Of a DNA stretch of 5,033 nucleotides, positions 1-5,033 are shown one piece after another. The notes under the pieces are model-generated. The model made no database searches. It was not told where the DNA came from and saw only the letters and a program-made list of their open reading frames with translations. This DNA comes from Desulfobulbus sp. (GTDB lineage: Bacteria > Desulfobacterota > Desulfobulbia > Desulfobulbales > Desulfobulbaceae): NCBI GenBank assembly GCA_030602145.1, contig JAUWAH010000231.1, forward strand, positions 1-5,033. The letters run 5' to 3'. A program made the translations under genes and the position numbers. The stretch's first letter is position 1. Each line of letters opens with the position of its first letter.

Positions 1-2
1 AC

Positions 3-341
3 GGCACGGTGCGGAGCGGTCTGAGTGAAGCGGTTGAGGCCAGGCCGGTTGATCGCACCGCGCCGCCGGTTCCCGACCGGGTCGAGGCGCTACGAACCGA
101 GGTAGGGGTGAAAGTGTTTTGGGACCAGGTCGATGCCCCCGATCTGGCCGGCTATCGGATTTATCGGCGTGCGGCTGGTGAGACCAAGGCGATCCCGGTC
201 GGTGAGGTCAATCTGCCGCAGACCCTGTTCGTTGACGAGGGGGCTCCGGCAGTTACCCTGTTCTACTCGGTTTCGAGCATCGACACGCGCAACCCGGCCA
301 ACGAAAGCACTCGGTCCCCCGAAGTTCGTCTTGACAACTGA
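3..341 (+). CDS. Fibronectin type III repeat protein, C-terminal part (5' end outside window)
   Basis: The frame is open from the window edge, so the start is not visible. A GTG at 9 lies in frame but inside what looks like the tail of an earlier repeat (RSGLSEAVEARP), so I do not take it as the start. A fuller repeat follows at about residues 21-112: a proline-rich linker (DRTAPPVPD), strands around VKVFWDQ, the typical GYRIYRR strand, then LFYSVSSID and a polar end. This is the FN3 beta-sandwich pattern, and the protein ends right after the repeat. FN3 modules usually serve as spacers or binding domains in exported or surface proteins; no enzymatic function can be assigned. Any signal peptide or lipobox would lie upstream. 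In related genomes I recall an FN3-type lipoprotein near arg/lys/dap genes, so the position next to dapF may be conserved. The stop is 100 bases before dapF, with no terminator between. Confidence 0.8.
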   Translation, partial: GTVRSGLSEAVEARPVDRTAPPVPDRVEALRTEVGVKVFWDQVDAPDLAGYRIYRRAAGETKAIPVGEVNLPQTLFVDEGAPAVTLFYSVSSIDTRNPANESTRSPEVRLDN

Positions 342-441
342 CCGGATGACCGGGGCAAATCGGCTGGCCACGACGCAGGAAGAAAGGGCTGTTCCGGCAT
401 GGCAAGCAAGCCGAAATCAATACGTTCATGGACACCTCGCC

Positions 442-1281
442 ATGCACCAGATCACTTTGCCGATCCCGTTCTGGAAGATGAACGGCGCCGGTAATGACTT
501 CATCATCATCGACCACCGCCTTCCCCTGATTCCCCGGGAGCGGATGACCGAGTTTGCCCGCCTGGTCTGCCGGCGCAAGTTTTCCGTGGGGGCGGACGGT
601 CTGTTCCTGATTGAATCCTCAGACCGCGCTGATTTCAGTTGGCGGTTTTTCAACGCCGACGGTTCCGAGGCGGAGATGTGCGGCAACGGGGCACGGTGTG
701 TGGCCCGCTTTGCCTATATGCAGGGGATTGCTGCCGCTCGGATGCGTTTTGAAACCTTGGCCGGCATTGTCGATGCCACCGTTGCCGATACCCAGGTCAC
801 CATCCGGATGACGCCGCCGCATTCGTTTCGCTTCGACCGGCGCATTGAAATAGCTGAAGAAACCTTGCTTGCCCATTGCGTGGACACCGGTGTGCCCCAT
901 GCAGTGCTTTTCGTCGAGGATATCGACACCGTCGATGTTGTTGATCTGGGGCGCCGGATTCGTCATCATCCCGATTTCGCTCCGGCGGGGACCAATGTCA
1001 ATTTCATCGGCAGGGACGGGGAGGGGCTCCGGATCCGGACCTATGAACGCGGTGTCGAAGACGAAACCCTGGCCTGCGGTACCGGAGTGGTGGCCGGAGC
1101 ACTGATCGCCGCCGCCAAGGGATTCGCCGACTCGCCGGTGGAGATGATCACTGCTGGAGGCGTTGCCCTGACGGTGCATTTTTCCGGCAGCGGAGAAGCA
1201 GGAAACGAGCAGGTCCTGTTGAAGGGACCCGCCCACCTCGTGTACAAGGGCGAATTGACCGACGAGGCACTGGCGGGATGA
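442..1281 (+). CDS. dapF: Diaminopimelate epimerase DapF
   Basis: Cytoplasmic, cofactor-independent epimerase converting LL-diaminopimelate to the meso form, used for peptidoglycan cross-links and as lysine precursor. The 279-residue product is near the usual family length. The N-terminal signature KMNGAGNDF is at residues 12-20. The two catalytic cysteines are in place: Cys80 in MCGNGARC and Cys212 in ACGTG, one per half of the pseudo-symmetric fold. GTNVNF, about 30 residues before Cys212, is the usual substrate-binding segment. The start is the least certain part. ATG at 442 gives 12 residues before the KMNGAGNDF methionine, more than usual, and has no clear Shine-Dalgarno. TTG at 457 would give a more typical N-terminus but also lacks a ribosome site. 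The frame stays open upstream, but ATG at 346 would add 32 residues unlike DapF. It is followed after 88 bases by dapA. Confidence 0.96.
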   Translation: MHQITLPIPFWKMNGAGNDFIIIDHRLPLIPRERMTEFARLVCRRKFSVGADGLFLIESSDRADFSWRFFNADGSEAEMCGNGARCVARFAYMQGIAAARMRFETLAGIVDATVADTQVTIRMTPPHSFRFDRRIEIAEETLLAHCVDTGVPHAVLFVEDIDTVDVVDLGRRIRHHPDFAPAGTNVNFIGRDGEGLRIRTYERGVEDETLACGTGVVAGALIAAAKGFADSPVEMITAGGVALTVHFSGSGEAGNEQVLLKGPAHLVYKGELTDEALAG

Positions 1282-1358
1282 GCGGGGGCAACGGGACCAT
1301 GGCGACTGGAAGCAGGCGGGCAATCCTGCCCGGTGATTGTTCGGGATCGTAATCATGA

Positions 1359-1364
1359 AGGAGG
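1359..1364 (+). promoter_or_regulatory. Strong ribosome binding site of dapA
   Basis: AGGAGG within AAGGAGGAG ends five bases before ATG 1370. It fixes the dapA start there, rather than at the in-frame ATG 1355 or TTG 1337 upstream, neither of which has a comparable site. Confidence 0.85.
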
Positions 1365-1369
1365 AGAGC

Positions 1370-2275
1370 ATGAAACCAATTCAAGGCGCCATAACCGCAT
1401 TGGTCACGCCCATGCGCAATGGAATGCTCGATGAGCAGGGATTGATCGATCTGATCGAATTCCAGATCGCCGGCGGTATTCATGGCATCGTGCCATGCGG
1501 AACCACCGGTGAATCCGCCACCCTCAACTTTGACGAGCACAAGCGGGTGATCGAACTGACCGTGCACACGGTCAGGGGGCGGGTTCCGGTTATTGCCGGC
1601 ACCGGCGCCAACAGCACCCTGGAGGCCATCGAGCTGACCGAGTCCGCCAAGGCGAGCGGCGCAGACGCTGTCTTGTCGGTTGTGCCCTATTACAACAAAC
1701 CGAGCCAGGAGGGGTTGTTTCAGCACTTCAAGGCGATTCTCGACGCCGTCGATATTCCGATGGTCCTCTATAATGTGCCGGGTCGAACCGTGACCAACAT
1801 GCTGCCGACGACCGTAGCCCGTTTGGCAACATTGCCCAATGTAATCGGTATCAAGGAAGCCTGCGGCAGCCTGCAGCAGGTCAGCGAGATCATCCAGTTG
1901 TGCCCGCGGGATTTCACCGTTCTTTCCGGAGACGATTTCACCGCCATGGCCACCGTACTGCTCGGCGGCCGGGGCGTGATCTCCGTTGTTTCCAACCTAG
2001 CGCCCGCCAAAACCGCCGCCATGATCGAGGCCGCCCTGCGTGCCGATGTGGCCACGGCCAACGACCTCCATTATGAACTGTTCTCCCTCATGGGGGCCAT
2101 GTTCTGTTACCCGAGCCCGGCACCGGCGAAGAAAGGATTGGAAATGATGGGCAAAATCGCCTCCGGTGAGGTCCGTCTCCCCATGACCCAGATGGATGGG
2201 ACCAGTCTCGAAAGGTTGAAAACCGATATGGTCGCCCTGGGTCTTCTGGAGCCGACGGCCGGGAGGAATCCATGA
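1370..2275 (+). CDS. dapA: 4-hydroxy-tetrahydrodipicolinate synthase DapA
   Basis: Condenses pyruvate with aspartate semialdehyde, the first committed step of the diaminopimelate/lysine branch; a cytoplasmic (beta/alpha)8-barrel class I aldolase. The 301-residue product is slightly longer than the roughly 292 of E. coli, the extra being at the C-terminus (LEPTAGRNP). Key residues are all visible: Thr45-Thr46 in CGTTGES, Tyr108 in VVPYYNKP, Tyr134 and Arg139 in YNVPGRT, and the Schiff-base Lys162 in IGIKEACG. They correspond to Thr44, Thr45, Tyr107, Tyr133, Arg138 and Lys161 of the E. coli enzyme. The start at 1370 is supported by a strong AGGAGG. The stop codon overlaps the dapB start (ATGA at 2272-2275), so translation of the two is probably coupled. 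Many DapA enzymes are inhibited by lysine; I did not judge whether this one is. Confidence 0.97.
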   Translation: MKPIQGAITALVTPMRNGMLDEQGLIDLIEFQIAGGIHGIVPCGTTGESATLNFDEHKRVIELTVHTVRGRVPVIAGTGANSTLEAIELTESAKASGADAVLSVVPYYNKPSQEGLFQHFKAILDAVDIPMVLYNVPGRTVTNMLPTTVARLATLPNVIGIKEACGSLQQVSEIIQLCPRDFTVLSGDDFTAMATVLLGGRGVISVVSNLAPAKTAAMIEAALRADVATANDLHYELFSLMGAMFCYPSPAPAKKGLEMMGKIASGEVRLPMTQMDGTSLERLKTDMVALGLLEPTAGRNP

Positions 2276-3087
2276 CCAGAGTGATTGTCGCCGGCGCGGC
2301 CGGTCGGATGGGGCAGCGAATTATCCATATGGTTCTGGCGCATCCGGAACTCGAGTTGACCGGAGCCTTTGAAGCGGAAGGCCATCCGGCCATCGGCAAA
2401 GATGCCGGCGCCCTCAGCGGTTTGGCCGACACCGGGGTGAAGATCAGTGCCGGTTTGGCTGCGGTCATCGAACAGGGTGATGTGGTCATCGATTTTACCT
2501 TTCATGCAGCCACCATGGGGTTTGTGCGGATGGCCGCCGACCACGGTAAAGCCATGGTCATCGGCACCACCGGTCTTGGCGACCAGGAAATCGCGACCAT
2601 AAATGAGTTGGCGCTAGCCCATTTTCCCTGCGTGCAATCGCCGAACATGGCTGTTGGGGTCAATGTCCTGTTCAAATTGGTTGAAAAGGCGGCAGCAATT
2701 CTTGGCGACGCCTATGATGTCGAAATCGTCGAGGCCCATCACCGGATGAAAAAAGACGCTCCCTCCGGGACGGCACTGAAGCTTGGGCAGATGGCCGCTT
2801 CAGCCTTGGGGAGGGATCTTGCCGAAGTCGGCGTCATGGAGCGCAACGGCATCATCGGCGAACGGTCCGATCGGGAAATCGGAATCCAGACCATCCGGGG
2901 TGGCGATATCGTCGGTGAGCATACCGTGTATTTTGCCGGTGCCGGTGAGCGGTTGGAGATCACCCATCGGGCCACCAATCGGGATAACTTTGCCCGAGGT
3001 GCGGCAATGGCCGCCGCCTGGGTCTGTCGGCAACCCAAAGGGCTGTACACCATGTTCGATGTCCTCGGTCTCAACACGATCGGGTGA
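2272..3087 (+). CDS. dapB: 4-hydroxy-tetrahydrodipicolinate reductase DapB
   Basis: NAD(P)H-dependent reductase acting on the DapA product to give tetrahydrodipicolinate, in the cytoplasm. The 271-residue length matches the family (E. coli 273). The N-terminal Rossmann glycine motif VAGAAGRMGQ is at residues 6-15; DFTFHAA near residue 74 and VIGTTG near residue 96 are further nucleotide-site segments. SPNMAVGVN (about 123-131) leads into the catalytic segment EAHHRMKKDAPSGTA, where His156 and Lys160 correspond to His159 and Lys163 of the E. coli enzyme. The C-terminal half carries the mixed-sheet tetramerisation domain, including GGDIVGEHTV and ITHRATNRDNFARGA. The start overlaps dapA by four bases and has its own GGAGG at 2262-2266, five bases before ATG, so it can be translated by both coupling and independent initiation. 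folK begins 27 bases after its stop. Confidence 0.97.
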   Translation: MTRVIVAGAAGRMGQRIIHMVLAHPELELTGAFEAEGHPAIGKDAGALSGLADTGVKISAGLAAVIEQGDVVIDFTFHAATMGFVRMAADHGKAMVIGTTGLGDQEIATINELALAHFPCVQSPNMAVGVNVLFKLVEKAAAILGDAYDVEIVEAHHRMKKDAPSGTALKLGQMAASALGRDLAEVGVMERNGIIGERSDREIGIQTIRGGDIVGEHTVYFAGAGERLEITHRATNRDNFARGAAMAAAWVCRQPKGLYTMFDVLGLNTIG

Positions 3088-3114
3088 ATCGGACAAAAGC
3101 CAGGCTTTCGCGGC

Positions 3115-3675
3115 ATGCACGCGGATAGGAGCGTTTCCAGCCGAATTCATGTCGCCGCCATTGGCTTGGGGTCCAATCTCGGCGCTTCGCTGACAACACT
3201 TCAGACAGCTTGGCGGGAATTACTGGCACACCCCGAGGTCACTGCCCTTGCCCTGTCTCACCCGTATCTCACCGAGCCCGTCGGTATAGCCAGTGTCAAC
3301 CGGTTCGTCAATGCCGCGGGCCTGGTCCAGACCGGGCTGGCGCCCCATGCTCTGTTGCGCCATCTGCACGCAATTGAGGCTCGGCATGGCCGCAGACGGT
3401 TAGCCGACGGGGCTGGTTCACTTGATCGGACGCTTGATCTCGATCTCCTTCTTTATGATCAGCAGGTGGTGCATGACGGTGGGCTGATCCTCCCGCACCC
3501 CCGAATGCACCATCGTCTCTTTGTCCTCGTCCCATTGGCTGAAATCGCTGCGGATTTCGTCCACCCCCTTACCCACAAGACAATTGGTGCCCTCGTCGCC
3601 GCTAGCGACAATCGCCTCGCCGCGCAACGGATTGAGCAGGTATCGTGGTTGTCGGAGGATGACACTCCCTGCTGA
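3115..3675 (+). CDS. folK: 2-amino-4-hydroxy-6-hydroxymethyldihydropteridine diphosphokinase (HPPK)
   Basis: Transfers diphosphate from ATP to 6-hydroxymethyl-dihydropterin, the step before dihydropteroate synthase in folate synthesis; cytoplasmic. The 186 residues comprise the core starting at IGLGSNLG (about 16-23), Glu-Pro at 54-55, RFVNAAG with Asn66 in the pterin-site position, RTLDLDLLLYD with the two magnesium-binding aspartates Asp108 and Asp110, and LPHPRMHHRLFVLVPLAEI with His128 and Arg134. The usual (R)WGPR before TLDLD is replaced by GSLDR: the arginine (105) is kept but the tryptophan of the E. coli enzyme is absent. About ten residues precede the first core strand, slightly more than usual. 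ATG 3115 has only a weak AGG at 3102-3104; AGGAG at 3127-3131 sits inside the frame with no conventional in-frame start after it. Probably cotranscribed with dapB; no clear terminator follows. Confidence 0.93.
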   Translation: MHADRSVSSRIHVAAIGLGSNLGASLTTLQTAWRELLAHPEVTALALSHPYLTEPVGIASVNRFVNAAGLVQTGLAPHALLRHLHAIEARHGRRRLADGAGSLDRTLDLDLLLYDQQVVHDGGLILPHPRMHHRLFVLVPLAEIAADFVHPLTHKTIGALVAASDNRLAAQRIEQVSWLSEDDTPC

Positions 3676-3706
3676 TCGTTAAAAAGAGCAGCGCCTTCAA
3701 ATCAGT

Positions 3707-3734
3707 TAGACTTTTACACTGCCCCCGCTATAAT
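3707..3734 (+). promoter_or_regulatory. Probable sigma-70-type promoter for the YHS/transaldolase genes
   Basis: An exact consensus -10 (TATAAT, 3729-3734) is preceded with a 16-base spacer by TAGACT (3707-3712), matching four of six positions of TTGACA. Transcription would start near 3741, about 50 bases before the YHS gene. It lies in the longest intergenic gap of the window (115 bases), where a new unit is expected after folK. CTGCCC (3719-3724) and GGGCAG (3746-3751) form an inverted repeat around the -10, which could be an operator or chance. Confidence 0.6.
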
Positions 3735-3790
3735 GAACCCATGTCGGGCAGGATAAAGGATTCAATAACCGCAGTCGTTCCACAGTTCGC

Positions 3791-4075
3791 ATGACGCCCT
3801 TGCGCCTGTTCATACTGGCCCTTCTCTTCTATGCCGGTTGGCGCCTTCTCCGAAAGCATTTCGGGCGAAGTAAGGCGAAAACAACGGTGGACGAGGAGAG
3901 GACCGCCGATCGAGAGGCCAATCCCCAGAATATCCTGGTCGAAGATCCTGTCTGCCATGTTCTCGTCCCGAAACACCAGGCCGTCCGTTTGCGCAAGGAT
4001 GGTGTGACCTATTATTTTTGCAGTGAACAATGCTGTGATCAATTCGCCGGCAAACCGGAACAAGGAGAATCATGA
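3791..4075 (+). CDS. Small membrane-anchored YHS-domain protein
   Basis: A 94-residue protein. Residues 4-20 form a single hydrophobic helix ([17 protein letters not shown]), followed by a basic stretch ([10 protein letters not shown]) that by the positive-inside rule places the C-terminal part in the cytoplasm. A charged linker leads to a YHS-type metal-binding module at about residues 51-86: [10 protein letters not shown], an alanine-centred strand, [15 protein letters not shown]. Candidate metal ligands are Cys55, His56, Cys77, Cys81 and Cys82; the commoner PVCG reads PVCH here. YHS modules occur in metal-handling proteins and as stand-alone proteins; the metal, if any, is unknown. The layout also recalls the PP0621 family of small TM proteins. 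No Shine-Dalgarno lies at the usual distance from ATG 3791; AAAGGA at 3755-3760 is too far. A short upstream frame ending in ATGA at this start could provide coupled translation. The stop overlaps the transaldolase start by four bases. Confidence 0.8.
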   Translation: MTPLRLFILALLFYAGWRLLRKHFGRSKAKTTVDEERTADREANPQNILVEDPVCHVLVPKHQAVRLRKDGVTYYFCSEQCCDQFAGKPEQGES

Positions 4076-4716
4076 AATTTTTTATTGATACCGCAAACAT
4101 CGAAGAAATTAAAAAGGGGATTGAGTTGGGCATGGTAGACGGCGTCACCACCAATCCATCCCTGGTTGCGAAAGAACCACGCCCTTTTAACGAGATATTG
4201 CGCGACATCTGCGCGCTGGTCGATGGCCCTGTCAGTGCCGAAGTCATTAGTGTGGAGGCTGACGGTATGGTCGCCGAAGCGCGTGAATTGGTGAAGATAG
4301 CCGATAATATTGTCGTGAAGATCCCCATGATTGAGGAAGGGTTGAAGGCTGTTAAGCGCTTGACCGCCGAGGGGATCAAAACCAACGTGACCTTGATTTT
4401 TTCCGCCACCCAGGCCTTGCTGGCTGCCAAGGCTGGTGCGACCTATGTCAGTCCTTTTGTGGGCCGGCTCGATGACATTTCCGTTAACGGTCTCGACCTG
4501 ATTGCCGATATAATGACAATACTGCGCAATTACGGGTTTTCGACCGAGGTTATCGTCGCTTCGGTTCGCAGCCCAATGCATGTGGTGGAATCCGCGCTGC
4601 TCGGTGCAGATATCGCCACTATCCCGTATAAAGTGATTGCCCAATTGGCTAAACATCCGCTGACTGATATCGGTATGCGGCAATTTCTCGCCGATTGGGA
4701 AAAACGTAAGCAATAG
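4072..4716 (+). CDS. tal: Transaldolase, short TalC/FSA-like subfamily
   Basis: A 214-residue class I aldolase of the short transaldolase/fructose-6-phosphate aldolase group, a (beta/alpha)8-barrel usually forming a decamer. It starts with [10 protein letters not shown] and has DGVTTNPSL at 23-31, the Schiff-base Lys83 in [16 protein letters not shown] (104-111), [15 protein letters not shown] (121-135), IVASVRSP (161-168) and LAKHPLTD (192-199). Two positions that separate the activities read as transaldolase: Glu57 where E. coli FSA has Gln59, and Phe129 where FSA has Tyr131. I therefore predict dihydroxyacetone transfer between sedoheptulose 7-phosphate and glyceraldehyde 3-phosphate in the non-oxidative pentose phosphate pathway, in the cytoplasm. 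AGGAG at 4063-4067 lies four bases before the ATG, inside the end of the YHS gene, so coupled and direct initiation are both possible. An exported-protein gene follows after 12 bases. Confidence 0.95.
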   Translation: MKFFIDTANIEEIKKGIELGMVDGVTTNPSLVAKEPRPFNEILRDICALVDGPVSAEVISVEADGMVAEARELVKIADNIVVKIPMIEEGLKAVKRLTAEGIKTNVTLIFSATQALLAAKAGATYVSPFVGRLDDISVNGLDLIADIMTILRNYGFSTEVIVASVRSPMHVVESALLGADIATIPYKVIAQLAKHPLTDIGMRQFLADWEKRKQ

Positions 4717-4728
4717 AAAAGGAATATC

Positions 4729-5033
4729 ATGCCCTGCCGTTTTATCCTGATCGGACTGCTCCCTGCCCTCTTTTTGATTATGGCGCCATTTTTTTCTGAA
4801 GCGGCCATGTACGCCTATGTCGATGCCCGTGGTGTTTGCCACTATACAAACGTCCCGGGCAACGGGCGCTACAAATTGAGCGAACGAGCACCACGCCGGA
4901 TTGAATCGCCCGAAGATCGTTTGATCAAAACCATAGCCCGGCGTTCGACAAACGGATTGTCCCGGAGAGGTGTGGCAGAGTATCAGACCCCTTCTCGTAC
5001 CAACAGATACACTTTCCGGACCGCTCCGCAGAC
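4729..5033 (+). CDS. Exported DUF4124-like protein, N-terminal part; probable lytic transglycosylase (3' end outside window)
   Basis: The frame runs open from ATG 4729 to the window edge (101 complete codons). AAGGA at 4719-4723, five bases before ATG, supports the start, 12 bases after the transaldolase stop. Residues 1-26 are a Sec-type signal peptide: Cys-Arg near the N-terminus, a hydrophobic core (FILIGLLPALFLIMAPFF), and SEAA as likely cleavage region. There is no lipobox. The mature protein opens with MYAYVDARGVCHYTNVPGN followed by RYKL, the DUF4124-like pattern of an aromatic strand, Asp-x-x-Gly and Tyr-Thr-Asn-Val-Pro. In related bacteria this short module commonly precedes a soluble lytic transglycosylase domain that cleaves peptidoglycan; that domain is not in the window, so the function is inference. 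The remaining visible part is basic and serine/arginine/threonine-rich, like a linker. A periplasmic location is expected. Confidence 0.75.
   Translation, partial: MPCRFILIGLLPALFLIMAPFFSEAAMYAYVDARGVCHYTNVPGNGRYKLSERAPRRIESPEDRLIKTIARRSTNGLSRRGVAEYQTPSRTNRYTFRTAPQ

Noticed and set aside
346..441. N-terminal extension of dapF from ATG 346.
   Set aside because: The frame is open, but the added 32 residues do not resemble DapF and there is no ribosome site in front.
1282..1369. Lysine riboswitch or attenuator ahead of dapA.
   Set aside because: The 88-base spacer is much shorter than a lysine riboswitch and contains no terminator hairpin with T-run.
619..1371. Long open frames on the minus strand opposite dapF (250 codons) and opposite the transaldolase (4039-4842, 267 codons).
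   Set aside because: They lie antisense to well-recognised enzymes, have no family features and come from codon bias on the coding strand.
3669..3691. Terminator after folK from CTGCT (3669-3673) and AGCAG (3687-3691).
   Set aside because: The stem is five base pairs with a 13-base loop, and the A-run is in the loop with no T-run after the stem.
3713..3718. TTTACA as the -35 box of the promoter.
   Set aside because: It matches five of six consensus positions but lies only 10 bases from the -10, too close for sigma-70.
10..5030. A 12-base inverted match between the window ends (TGCGGAGCGGTC at 10-21 and its reverse complement at 5019-5030).
   Set aside because: Both copies are inside coding frames and the match stops at 12 bases. 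About one such match is expected by chance in a GC-rich window of this size.

Overview
The window is a moderately GC-rich, densely packed stretch of bacterial chromosome with every supported gene on the + strand. It looks like core metabolism of a Gram-negative bacterium. The gene set (dapF-dapA-dapB, folK, a TM-YHS protein, a short transaldolase and a DUF4124-type exported protein, next to a fibronectin type III protein) resembles my memory of Desulfuromonadales/Desulfobacterota genomes. That assignment is an inference; nothing in the window fixes the taxon.

Region 1 (1-341) is the 3' end of a fibronectin type III repeat protein whose start lies outside the window. Region 2 (442-3087) holds three consecutive enzymes of the diaminopimelate/lysine branch: dapF (epimerase), dapA (4-hydroxy-tetrahydrodipicolinate synthase) and dapB (its reductase). 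DapA and DapB catalyse consecutive steps, and their genes overlap by 4 bases (ATGA). DapF acts near the end of the branch, making meso-diaminopimelate for peptidoglycan and lysine. Catalytic residues are visible in all three. Region 3 (3115-3675) is folK, a folate biosynthesis kinase, only 27 bases after dapB and probably cotranscribed.

Region 4 (3676-3790) is the one real control region. It has an exact TATAAT -10 box with a plausible -35, an inverted repeat flanking the -10, and a possible 17-codon leader reading frame ending in ATGA at the next start. It leads into region 5 (3791-5033): a small membrane-anchored YHS-domain protein, a transaldolase overlapping it by 4 bases, and, 12 bases later with a good ribosome binding site, the start of an exported protein with a DUF4124-like N-terminus. 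The last is probably the beginning of a lytic transglycosylase, but its catalytic domain is beyond the window.

I see no tRNA, rRNA, CRISPR array, insertion sequence or convincing terminator. The window is mostly ordinary housekeeping; the leader frame and the YHS-transaldolase coupling are the less explained parts.
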